A stretch of 33,238 nucleotides of DNA from Paenibacillus sp. (GCA_031254035.1 JAIRVF010000143.1:1-33238), one strand, 5' to 3'. Numbered from the stretch's first letter, positions 23,832 to 30,736 are shown. Numbers and translations are program-made. The notes: a model not told the origin generated them from the letters alone.

Positions 23832-24226
23832 GGCTCTCCCTTTTCTTCGCAGTTTTCGTCAAATAGAGCCTTCAGATCCTCAATTTCCTGTGCATTCAGC
23901 TTTTTATCCTCTAAAAAATGAGCAAGCATGGGCTTTAATGATCCGCCATACAGTTTTTTCATAAAGGATTTGGTTTCCGAACGTAAATACTCCTGTTCGC
24001 TGATAAGGGGATAAAATAGTTGGGTGCGTTTCGAACCATCTTCTAGCTTTGCCCCCGCTGCCTCCTTCTGAACCAACCGGGTCAGGAGTGTTCGTGTCGT
24101 GTTCGGACTCCAACCCATTTTGTCCGTCATTTGTTTTACGACTGCACTTGAAGGGCAATTCGGATTTACCCATAATACACGCATAATTTCCAGTTCTGCT
24201 TCCGTAATTGGTGCTTTTTGATTCAT
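23828..24226 (-). CDS. BlaI/MecI-type repressor 3
   Basis: A 132-aa winged-helix repressor (APITEAELEIMRVLWVNPN, MGWSPNTTRTLLTRLVQK, SETKSFMKKLYGG). I start at the ATG at 24,226, with GGAGG 8 nt upstream; a longer open frame runs into the operator. It is translationally coupled to receptor 2. Repressors 1-3 have almost the same recognition helix, so cross-binding of all operators in the block is likely. Confidence 0.95.
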   Translation of the reverse strand: MNQKAPITEAELEIMRVLWVNPNCPSSAVVKQMTDKMGWSPNTTRTLLTRLVQKEAAGAKLEDGSKRTQLFYPLISEQEYLRSETKSFMKKLYGGSLKPMLAHFLEDKKLNAQEIEDLKALFDENCEEKGEP

Positions 24227-24255
24227 GGATGAAACCTCCAAAGTCAATTTCAAAG

Positions 24256-24305
24256 ACCACATATGTAGTCATGTATATGCTACATTTGTGATATAGCAAT
24301 GTCAA
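24256..24305 (-). promoter_or_regulatory. BlaI-type promoter/operator P6 (repressor 3-receptor 2 operon)
   Basis: TTGACA (24,300-24,305), 17 bp, TAGCAT. O1 GCTACATTTGTGAT (24,279-24,292) and O2 ACCACATATGTAGT (24,256-24,269). Offset 23 bp. Confidence 0.82.
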
Positions 24306-24423
24306 CCTGGTTGAGGAGAAATCATTCTCGTTTGATTTACGTGCAAGCATAGGGCCAAATTACTGGATCTAAAGATACATGTTTTCCGAGCGACATGCGA
24401 AATGTCATATTGAGATTCAATTT

Positions 24424-24466
24424 AAAAGAGTTATCAAATTGCCTTATGCAATTCAATAACTCTTTT
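24424..24466. terminator. Bidirectional terminator after the exported D2 gene
   Basis: AAAAGAGTTAT (24,424-24,434) pairs with ATAACTCTTTT (24,456-24,466), with an inner AATTG/CAATT. T-runs flank it on both strands. It separates the D2 gene from the repressor 3 promoter. Confidence 0.8.
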
Positions 24467-24485
24467 ATTTATAAACCCGCCCTAC

Positions 24486-24537
24486 TTAGAATCCATATGA
24501 CGTTCCGATACCTGCTGTTAAGAACACTACAACATTC
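24486..24537 (-). pseudogene. Orphan C-terminal tail of a second D2 gene
   Basis: In a frame other than that of the gene ending at 24,527, the minus strand reads NVVVFLTAGIGTSYGF and a stop (24,486-24,488). This mirrors KNVVFITSGVGVLYG near the end of the intact gene. It is the last 16 or so codons of a paralogue left behind when a deletion joined two tandem copies. The intact gene therefore ends in a few foreign codons (TPLGML). Confidence 0.6.
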
Positions 24538-25525
24538 CTAGCGGTGTTCCATATAACACACCGACACCTGACGTTATGAATACTACGTTTTTATCAGCGT
24601 CCAGTGCTACTCTCAATTCTATTTTTTTACCTTTAACAAAGTAGTAATTTTTATATGTGCTGTCCCACTTCACTTCCAATCCCGCAATGTCCATATTGAA
24701 TACTTGCTTGGCAAGCGGAGCAACTACTTCTTTAGCCTCTTTTTCCGTAATTTCTTTGTTAGTTGTTACAGCTTTCCGCGTTTTATGTAACAAGTTAGTG
24801 ACCTTTCCGTTCTCCATTTGAAGCGATACGTCCTTATCATGAAGTGTCCATGTAAAGCGGTTTAGTTTAGCGGATGTAACTTCCAAATCATGATTGAATG
24901 CCGTTTTTATTGCTTTTGTTGCCGTTTCCAGCAGTTTCGGATCTAGCTCTTCCTTGGTGAACTTTATTTCAAATGCACTAACTTCATCTTTTGGCATTTG
25001 AGGAGCATTCTCTTTGAAGAAATATACCTCGAAGTCTTTCCCTGTCAGCTTATACGACAAAGGCACACCTAGCTTTTCTTTATCACCATCATAACCTCGC
25101 TGCATAATTACTTCTTTATTAAAGTCATATGTTTTATTTGCATATGCTCCTTTCAACACTTTCAGGACTTTATCTTGATCCTCTTTGCTGACTTTATCGA
25201 TTGTGACCTTTTCTTCAATCTGCCATATTTTACTGTTTCCAGCATTAAAGCGGATAGCGTATGTTCCGTCTACGGATTCAACCTTTACACCATCAGGAGA
25301 GAACTCTATCTTCTCGCCGACATTCTTCAGCTTGATCTCTTTCCCCGCATATTGTTTGATTGCTTTTTGCAGCTTGGCGGCCAGCTTGTTATCGATTTGA
25401 ACCTTCTTATTATCGGTTTGCTTTTGCTCTTGCGCAGCCTCGGCTCCTGCAGGAATTGGTCCTGCCAAGGTACCAAACATACTGGATACAATCATAGACG
25501 CTAGAATAACTTTCTCTACATTCAT
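24527..25525 (-). CDS. Exported D2-domain protein paired with receptor 3
   Basis: A 332-aa protein with a signal peptide (VILASMIVSSMFGTLAGPIP, cleavage near AEA). The mature part matches the outer sensor of receptor 3 throughout: KEIKLKNVG, a VESVDGTYAIRF strand, KEDQDKVLKVLKGAYANKTY, YKLTGKDFEVYF, ATKAIKTAFNHDLEVTSAKL, WTLHDKDVSLQM, and a last repeat KEITEKEAKEVV...VALDADKNVVFITSG. The last part looks like a PepSY-type fold, which is tentative. It has its own double operator (P7) and GGAGGAG before the ATG. The natural C-terminus has been altered by a fusion scar. Function unknown. Confidence 0.82.
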   Translation of the reverse strand: MNVEKVILASMIVSSMFGTLAGPIPAGAEAAQEQKQTDNKKVQIDNKLAAKLQKAIKQYAGKEIKLKNVGEKIEFSPDGVKVESVDGTYAIRFNAGNSKIWQIEEKVTIDKVSKEDQDKVLKVLKGAYANKTYDFNKEVIMQRGYDGDKEKLGVPLSYKLTGKDFEVYFFKENAPQMPKDEVSAFEIKFTKEELDPKLLETATKAIKTAFNHDLEVTSAKLNRFTWTLHDKDVSLQMENGKVTNLLHKTRKAVTTNKEITEKEAKEVVAPLAKQVFNMDIAGLEVKWDSTYKNYYFVKGKKIELRVALDADKNVVFITSGVGVLYGTPLGML

Positions 25526-25553
25526 CTTATTTTCTCCTCCTAAAATTATTTAT

Positions 25554-25606
25554 ACTACATTTGTAGTTCTAAACTATACACTACAGTTGTGGTTATAATT
25601 TGTCAA
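25554..25606 (-). promoter_or_regulatory. BlaI-type promoter/operator P7 (exported D2 gene)
   Basis: TTGACA (25,601-25,606), 17 bp, TAGTGT. O1 ACTACAGTTGTGGT (25,580-25,593) and O2 ACTACATTTGTAGT (25,554-25,567). Offset 26 bp. Confidence 0.85.
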
Positions 25607-25634
25607 CACCATCCTCCAGTTGCCGCTTTAATTC

Positions 25635-25812
25635 CACTCCGCTTCATATCCCGTAAGGTCGATACATGATCACTTCTTTGTCAAATGCGTAGTTTTTGTT
25701 TGGATAAGCTTTTTCAACTCTTGAAGGACCATTTCCTGATCCTTTTTACTAAATTTATCGAATGGGAGCTTTTCGCTAACAGTTATATCCTTAACGTCTT
25801 TAGCATCAAAGA
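25635..25812 (-). pseudogene. Internal fragment of a D2 gene
   Basis: The minus strand reads VKDITVSEKLPFDKFSKKDQ and EMVLQELKKAYPNKNYAFDK in two frames joined by a frameshift, then EVIMYRP and a stop. This matches the region TIDKVSKEDQDKVLKVLKGA to EVIMQRGYDG of the intact protein at 24,527. No start, signal peptide or C-terminus. With the tail at 24,486 it shows that more than one D2 gene once stood here. Confidence 0.7.
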
Positions 25813-25814
25813 CT

Positions 25815-25849
25815 ATAGAAAAGCACCCACGACAAGGTGCGTGAGTGCT
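25815..25849 (-). terminator. Terminator of receptor 3
   Basis: AGCAC-C-CACG (25,822-25,831) pairs with CGTG-A-GTGCT (25,840-25,849), followed by TTTTCTAT on the minus strand, 10 bp past the receptor stop. Confidence 0.7.
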
Positions 25850-25858
25850 GATGCGGTT

Positions 25859-27937
25859 CTAGCGAGGGATGGAATACGAATTGATGGCCACCACTTTTTT
25901 GTTCGCATCCAAGGCAACGGTTATCACTTGTTTGCCCGTTTCGATCCCACCCGATTCTAATCGGTACCCCGGGAAAGGAACGCTATCCCATGTCATGGTG
26001 TATTCCGAAATATCAACGTTGTATAGTTTTTTCACCGCCTCTGCAACCACTTTTCTTGCCTCTTGTTCTGGAATCTCTTTGTCTGTCTTTACAGCTTGCT
26101 GGTCACGCGCTTTAAGATTCATCCCCTTTACTTTCCCTGATGCTTCCATCCAGAGGCTGACCCCATCGCCGTTTAGTGTCCACGCAGGCGTTTGTTCGAA
26201 ACCCATAGGGGATAGTGTTGCCGATGTGGCATGGAAGTCTTGATTTAAAATCGTTTTTACCGCATCAGAGGCCTTCTTTTTAAGTTGTGCATCGAGTTCA
26301 TTTGCATTTATCGTAATTTCGTACTGATCCGGTTTAAGTTGTGGGGCAGCCGCTTTTTTCTCTATCCCTACGCTTTCATCATGAAGTTGAATAAAAAAGT
26401 CTTTCCCCTTTAGACGATACGATGCATGACCGAACTGTTTCCAAACATCATCATAGCTTTGGAAAAATTCAACTTCGGGGTCAAAGGTATAAGTTTTAGC
26501 AGGATAGAGTTGTTGCAGCTTTTGCAGCGCCTTGTCTTGGTCCGCTTTCTGAATCGTATCGAGCGAGACGGTACTGCGAATCGACACGCCTCTTCCCCCT
26601 TTACGGAAAAACCCAACCTCATACTTCTCGTCGACGGAGGTCACCGTAACCCCTTCCGAAACCTCGTCTGAATTCAGCAGACCGACATCTTTCAACTTGA
26701 TATCTTTGGTCATCGATTGTGAGATGATCTTTTGCAGCATTTCTGTTTCGGCTTTGCTGAGCGTCACTGTTTTCCCCTCTTGTTTCTGCTTTTGCACAAC
26801 CTCGGCAGCGGGTACGCTCGCTGCACTACTTTCCTTCGGGTTAACCAATGTCACGCTCCCCAGCGCGAGAATCATTCCCATCCCGAGAATGGACAGACGA
26901 TACGATTTTTTATTGAATTGTTTGATCATTATAAGTCTCCTTTTCATTTCTTTATGTGTAGCGGACAAGCCGGCAACCCCCGGCTGATGATAATTGCCTG
27001 AAACATACTCCAGCACATGGATAATCGTTTGTCCGTATGCCTTGTTTTGCTGCGGACCCATCCGGTCCAAGACGCATGCATCGCAGGCCATCTCCTGGGC
27101 CTGTCTTGCTTTACGTACTGCAACCCATAGCAATGGATTAAACCAGTGGAGGATCAGGATGATGTGTATCACCCAATTCATGGCCACATCCCGCCGTTGA
27201 ATATGTGCGAACTCATGCCCCAAAATATATTGAAGCTGTTCCTTCTGTAACGTGACGAGCAGACTTGGCGAAATGACAATCGCAGGTTTCCGAAAACCAA
27301 TTACGGCAGGTCCTGGAATCCGTTCCGATGCGACAAACCGTACGTTACGATCGATGCCCAATCGCTGCTTCGTTTCTTCAAACAAGGCCAATATAAAGCG
27401 CGTTTCGATGGGTCGGCTTGTACGCAGAACCCGCTTTAATCGAAGCTGGTCGTATATCGTTTTTGCACCAAGAAATAATACTCCCACAAGCCATACCAGC
27501 ATCAGCCCAATAATAAATCCCTGTTGCTTGATCTGATTCCACCAGATGCCGCGCTTCTGCACGGTTCCCGACTCATGGGATAGAGCAGGTATTTCCGAAA
27601 TTCCGCCTGTGTCCAGTTGTACATCATGCTCACCCTGAACCGCCGCCCCGCCTGCTCTCCCAGCTTCCGAGAAATCTTGGGTCATCTGATGAACAGGCAC
27701 CACAGCCTTCAGGGAGAACACATTATACAAGCTAAGCGAAGATTCCGGCGCCCAAGGAAGCACCAGGCGAATCGCTACAGGCAGCCAAAGCAAATACTTC
27801 CATCTCGCTTCCAGCTTGTTTTTTAATAGAAATTGCAGAGTCAGGATAAGTAAGACCAGGATGCCAGCCATCAATGATCCGCGGATCAGCCAGCCAAAAA
27901 ACGATAACAAGCTTGCATATAATGTTGGACTCATCAT
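25859..27937 (-). CDS. BlaR1/MecR1-type M56 metalloprotease receptor with D2 sensor (receptor 3)
   Basis: A 692-aa receptor. The membrane and protease half is very similar to receptors 1 and 2: H241-E242-F-A-H245, third ligand E282 (AQEMACDAC), membrane segments near 12-38, 47-63, 141-160, 253-273 and 347-366. The outer part (about 375-692) is the longer D2 domain (KDIKLKDVG, KADQDKALQKLQQLYPAKTY, YRLKGKDFFIQL, WTLNGDGVSLWM, a final PepSY-like repeat), shared only with the exported protein at 24,527. A conserved protease body has thus been joined to a different sensor. Its own repressor gene is reduced to 33 codons, but the ATGA overlap persists, so it is presumably still translated from P8 and may act on paralogous repressors. 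Confidence 0.92.
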   Translation of the reverse strand: MMSPTLYASLLSFFGWLIRGSLMAGILVLLILTLQFLLKNKLEARWKYLLWLPVAIRLVLPWAPESSLSLYNVFSLKAVVPVHQMTQDFSEAGRAGGAAVQGEHDVQLDTGGISEIPALSHESGTVQKRGIWWNQIKQQGFIIGLMLVWLVGVLFLGAKTIYDQLRLKRVLRTSRPIETRFILALFEETKQRLGIDRNVRFVASERIPGPAVIGFRKPAIVISPSLLVTLQKEQLQYILGHEFAHIQRRDVAMNWVIHIILILHWFNPLLWVAVRKARQAQEMACDACVLDRMGPQQNKAYGQTIIHVLEYVSGNYHQPGVAGLSATHKEMKRRLIMIKQFNKKSYRLSILGMGMILALGSVTLVNPKESSAASVPAAEVVQKQKQEGKTVTLSKAETEMLQKIISQSMTKDIKLKDVGLLNSDEVSEGVTVTSVDEKYEVGFFRKGGRGVSIRSTVSLDTIQKADQDKALQKLQQLYPAKTYTFDPEVEFFQSYDDVWKQFGHASYRLKGKDFFIQLHDESVGIEKKAAAPQLKPDQYEITINANELDAQLKKKASDAVKTILNQDFHATSATLSPMGFEQTPAWTLNGDGVSLWMEASGKVKGMNLKARDQQAVKTDKEIPEQEARKVVAEAVKKLYNVDISEYTMTWDSVPFPGYRLESGGIETGKQVITVALDANKKVVAINSYSIPR

Positions 27938-28035
27938 CTATCTCTCTTTTCCGGCCCGCCGCCTATGCAGTTTTCGTCCCGTAATACACGCATAATTTCC
28001 AGCTCTGCATCCGTAATCGGTGGTATGTGTTTCAT
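27934..28035 (-). pseudogene. Repressor 4 remnant: 33-codon in-frame deletion derivative of blaI
   Basis: The frame keeps the repressor start (MKHIPPITDAELEIMRVL) and is then joined directly to the repressor tail (DENC...GPEKRDR and stop), close to the end of repressor 1 (DENCDDSEPEKRDN). About 100 codons, including the recognition helix and dimerisation region, are gone. Ribosome site, start and the ATGA overlap with receptor 3 are intact, so it may now serve only as a translated leader for the receptor. It cannot bind DNA as a BlaI protein would. Confidence 0.85.
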
Positions 28036-28065
28036 GCATGTAACCTCCAAAGTCAATTTGATCAG

Positions 28066-28116
28066 ACTACTTATGTAGTAAAACTACATCCTACATTTGT
28101 AGTTTATAAATGTCAA
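28066..28116 (-). promoter_or_regulatory. BlaI-type promoter/operator P8 (receptor 3)
   Basis: TTGACA (28,111-28,116), 17 bp, TAGGAT. O1 CCTACATTTGTAGT (28,090-28,103) and O2 ACTACTTATGTAGT (28,066-28,079). Offset 24 bp. Intact despite loss of the adjacent repressor gene. Confidence 0.85.
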
Positions 28117-28144
28117 TAAATTTAATAGAGAAGAATTCTCTTGT

Positions 28145-28254
28145 TACTGTTACATGCATATCCACGCCACCCCTCGGCGGATGTCCGAAGAGATGGAGAT
28201 ACTGCGTTCGTATTTACCACCAATCTACCAGTAATTTTGAAATTACGTTCATTT
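28145..28254 (-). pseudogene. Collapsed exported D1 gene upstream of the repressor 4 remnant
   Basis: GGGAGGAG and an ATG (28,254) begin MNVISKLLVDWW and then stop. In the next frame follows GKYERSISISSDIRRG, resembling the D1 C-terminus (GKYYYGISTKSNMSKEK). The flank at 28,104-28,165 matches the flank at 18,181-18,250 beside the exported gene at 18,263. This was therefore an exported gene in the same position, now reduced to its two ends. Confidence 0.6.
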
Positions 28255-28286
28255 TGTATATCTCCTCCCATAAAATTATTATGTAC

Positions 28287-28340
28287 ACTACGTTTGTAGT
28301 TTACGATTTATATACTACGCTTGTAGTTTTGTGATGTCAA
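28287..28340 (-). promoter_or_regulatory. BlaI-type promoter/operator P9 (collapsed exported gene)
   Basis: TTGACA (28,335-28,340), 17 bp, TAGTAT. O1 ACTACGCTTGTAGT (28,314-28,327) and O2 ACTACGTTTGTAGT (28,287-28,300). Offset 27 bp. The control site outlives its gene. Confidence 0.85.
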
Positions 28341-28425
28341 TGCCTTTTTATCAAAAAAATTTCATCCTATTGCCTACTTGAGAGATGAACTGAAGCCTGG
28401 TTTGTTACAATTGCACAATTCAAAA

Positions 28426-28455
28426 GAAAAAAACCCGGAAAACCGGGCTTTTTTC
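28426..28455 (-). terminator. Terminator of the exported gene at 28,468
   Basis: A CCCGG/CCGGG stem with a 4-nt loop, enclosed by A7 and T6 runs. Strong in the minus direction. Confidence 0.85.
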
Positions 28456-28467
28456 TTTATAGCGGAT

Positions 28468-29232
28468 TTATTTCTTAACCATGGTTTCCGCCAGCTTGAT
28501 GAGATTTTCTTTCGACAGCGGATTTCCTGGATTTGTTTTGATGGTAAATTGTTTTCCTTTTTCAAACCAGACAAGTGTGTTTTGGACTTCATTTTTGTCT
28601 AACTTCGGATATTTCTTGAGTAATTCCTCTGCTGTTTGATAGCTGTAACCCTTCTGTTCTATTTTTTCCTTTTCATCTAAACTGTAATAACCTAAGTTAA
28701 TCGAATCATTCCCGTTCTTATATTCCAGATCAATGACTTGTGCATGCTTCCAATCTATCTTTTTGGAATAAATCTGTTTGCCCAGCTTTTTGGCTTCGGC
28801 TCTCATTTCTTCGGTAAACGCACTGCTGTAGAGCCCCATCATATTCCCTTTTGAAAAGCTGTATCCTTCCGGAAGGCCGGTTGGCTGCTGGAGTACAGTA
28901 CCTTCCAGGGTTGATGCCTTTTTCAGATAGTCCTCATAGGTACTAAACTCAGGCCTAATATTCCCCATCGCAAAAGTTTCAAGGCCTTTTTTCTTCGTTA
29001 ATTCATTGCTGACAAAAACTATATACGAATCATCCGGATTTTGTTCGAGCAATTTGTTAATTCTAGCTATTTCCTCTTTTTTTAACTGGTCCACTTTACG
29101 ATCAGACTTCGTTTGCTCCACTGCTGTTTTGGCAGGCGCTGCTGGTGCTGCCCCCGCTACGAAATTTACCGAACCTCCCAGCAGTAGCATGCTGCTCAGA
29201 GCAGCAATTGTGAATTTCATTCCTGTGTTCAT
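28468..29232 (-). CDS. Exported D1-domain (DUF4367-like) protein, operator-less class
   Basis: A 254-aa protein with a signal peptide (FTIAALSSMLLLGGSVNFVA). The mature part has NPDDSYIVFVSNELTKKKGL, YEDYLKKASTLEGTVLQQP, LPEGYSFSKGNMMGLYSS, KQIYSKKIDW and the ending PLSKENLIKLAETMVKK. It is most like the proteins at 14,073 and 12,554, 14 kb away at the other edge of the block, rather than its neighbours. The promoter shares the GTCACAAA-TATATA block with 12,554 and has no BlaI-type dyad. GAGAGGAG precedes the ATG. Function unknown. Confidence 0.82.
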   Translation of the reverse strand: MNTGMKFTIAALSSMLLLGGSVNFVAGAAPAAPAKTAVEQTKSDRKVDQLKKEEIARINKLLEQNPDDSYIVFVSNELTKKKGLETFAMGNIRPEFSTYEDYLKKASTLEGTVLQQPTGLPEGYSFSKGNMMGLYSSAFTEEMRAEAKKLGKQIYSKKIDWKHAQVIDLEYKNGNDSINLGYYSLDEKEKIEQKGYSYQTAEELLKKYPKLDKNEVQNTLVWFEKGKQFTIKTNPGNPLSKENLIKLAETMVKK

Positions 29233-29262
29233 TGTTATTTCTCCTCTCTTTGTGTGTTCACT

Positions 29263-29294
29263 TATATAACAAGCTTAACAAGTTACTTTGTGAC
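29263..29294 (-). promoter_or_regulatory. Promoter block of the operator-less class (second instance)
   Basis: GTCACAAA, then TTGTTATATA with the same 20-nt gap (GTCACA to TATATA) as at 13,364-13,395. The intervening bases differ, so the match is in the boxes and not only in general background similarity. Confidence 0.4.
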
Positions 29295-29310
29295 ATCTTT
29301 TTCCTTAAAG

Positions 29311-29487
29311 AGGTTGTTCAAAAAGTCCACTTTTGATCACGAAGTGAATCAGGAAGCAGATTCGACATCGAATCTTGAATTCAGCCGGGCCCTCCGGTGC
29401 TCACGTACCCAATACGTACGCTCCGCTCCTCAGTCCCTAGCTTCATCCAACCTTCTCGTTGCTGAAAACCGGCCTTTTGAACACGCA
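29311..29487. mobile_element. 177-bp MITE-like element, copy 2
   Basis: Same length, ends and internal sequence as 15,631-15,807, with scattered substitutions. Flanked by CTTAAAG on both sides (29,304-29,310 and 29,488-29,494), a different 7-bp repeat from that at copy 1. Independent insertion is therefore likely. No coding capacity. Confidence 0.78.
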
Positions 29488-29531
29488 CTTAAAGAGAGGC
29501 ACAGGAGTTTTTCGTAGAAACAAAACTTAGT

Positions 29532-30476
29532 TCATTCTTTGCCGTTAGCTGGTGTTGGAGTCGAATCGTCAATTTCTTCTGGAAGCTGATTGGACATGCT
29601 TGGTACCCTTCGAGGAGCGAATTCGATCACATCTGAGGAATAAATGGCCACGGACATACTTCCTCCACCTACAAATGCTCGAATCAGAACTGGCTGGTTA
29701 TACGCATTTTCAAATACAAAATCCGGACCACCCCAACTAACCGTTGCGTCCCTGCCAGGAGGAACATATGGCACATGGCGGCTGTGGGAGTATCGCTTTA
29801 CGATTTCTAGCCCAGCCCGATCAACCGCGTTAAATAATGTTGAAGATACCTGGCAGATGCCCCCGCCTACACCTTCGGATAATTCCCCTCGTACAATCAC
29901 TCCCGCCCGTCTGTATCCATTCCCGGTAGTGCGGATTCCGATAACCCGGTTAAAGGAAAATGTTTCTCCCGGAAAAACGACCGCACTATCCATCGCTTTG
30001 GCCGCAAGAGTAATATTATGAGAACGGTCCTTGTTATTGGAGTTAAAATAAGTCACATAATAGCCGATCTGCTTGGATCGCAGCGAAGCAAGAAGTTCCG
30101 CATCCACCTTGGGAAATACCGGGTACATAGGGACTTCAACCGAAGCTGGGCCATTACTATAGAGATATTCATAATATCGTTTCAAGAACTTACTACGGTT
30201 AAGCCTCAGCCCATTTTGCCCAGGTGCGGTTTGTTCGTTTTCGCCAATGCGAGCATTGATTGGTTCCTTGTATGTTTTTCGGTCCAATTGGCTAACCCAT
30301 TTGTTATACTTGTCCATATCAAGCAAAGGAAACACGGGTAAGGTGTGGGTTTTTCGGTTCAGACTGGAAATGGTTTTCCCCGCTTGGGTGACGGTCAGAT
30401 TATCTTTATTATTCTGATCTCCATCGTGGTCTTGCAGAAGTAAAAGCAGGAGATATGCCATGGATGTCCATTTCAA
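29532..30476 (-). CDS. VanW-domain protein with a probable frameshift near the start
   Basis: A 314-aa protein with a short hydrophobic N-terminal segment (MAYLLLLLLQ), a spacer domain, and a C-terminal VanW domain with the signatures GETFSFNRVIG and GGGICQVSSTLFNA. VanW-type proteins (YoaR-like) are exported or membrane-anchored and associated with the cell wall; their reaction is not established. The open frame can start only at TTG 30,476 or inside, without a good ribosome site. Upstream at 30,493-30,495, an ATG with AAGGTGA opens MKRVMML in another frame that stops at 30,409. A one-base indel near 30,480 would fuse this to the hydrophobic segment, giving a normal signal peptide. The gene may be inactive or carry a recent mutation. 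Confidence 0.75.
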   Translation of the reverse strand: MKWTSMAYLLLLLLQDHDGDQNNKDNLTVTQAGKTISSLNRKTHTLPVFPLLDMDKYNKWVSQLDRKTYKEPINARIGENEQTAPGQNGLRLNRSKFLKRYYEYLYSNGPASVEVPMYPVFPKVDAELLASLRSKQIGYYVTYFNSNNKDRSHNITLAAKAMDSAVVFPGETFSFNRVIGIRTTGNGYRRAGVIVRGELSEGVGGGICQVSSTLFNAVDRAGLEIVKRYSHSRHVPYVPPGRDATVSWGGPDFVFENAYNQPVLIRAFVGGGSMSVAIYSSDVIEFAPRRVPSMSNQLPEEIDDSTPTPANGKE

Positions 30477-30631
30477 GCATCATCACTCGTTTCATTAAGA
30501 TCACCTTACTGGATGTTGAACGATGTATTTCTATTTTAGGTATAGCCCCTTTGAGCGCATTATCCCTCCTGCTATTATGATTCCATTTCTGGATGTTCAT
30601 TCAAATTCGCACAAAAAGTAGGCCGCTTATC

Positions 30632-30736
30632 TTATAAGCCCAATTCAAAATACGCTTGCCCAATAGTTGCCCCTGCAAATAAGAACCATCCAATGATTGC
30701 GCTCCACTTATAACCAAAAGCGTTCTTGTCTCCATA
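30632..30736 (-). pseudogene. C-terminal fragment of a small membrane protein
   Basis: The minus-strand frame reads FGYKWSAIIGWFLFAGATIG and ends QAYFELGL and stop (30,632-30,634), with one hydrophobic helix. It has no start and begins at the lipoprotein terminator. Probably the tail of a gene cut by the expansion of the lipoprotein array. Family not recognised. Confidence 0.35.

Noticed and set aside
15828..27937. Calling the three M56 genes blaR1/mecR1 beta-lactam sensors
   Set aside because: The protease half fits, but the C-terminal domain shows no SxxK penicillin-binding signature, and no beta-lactamase or PBP2a gene lies nearby. I kept the architecture comparison and not the ligand.
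30409..30600. Separate 63-residue protein upstream of the VanW gene
   Set aside because: The only part with a good start signal is its last third, which overlaps the VanW frame and is better explained by a frameshift in that gene.
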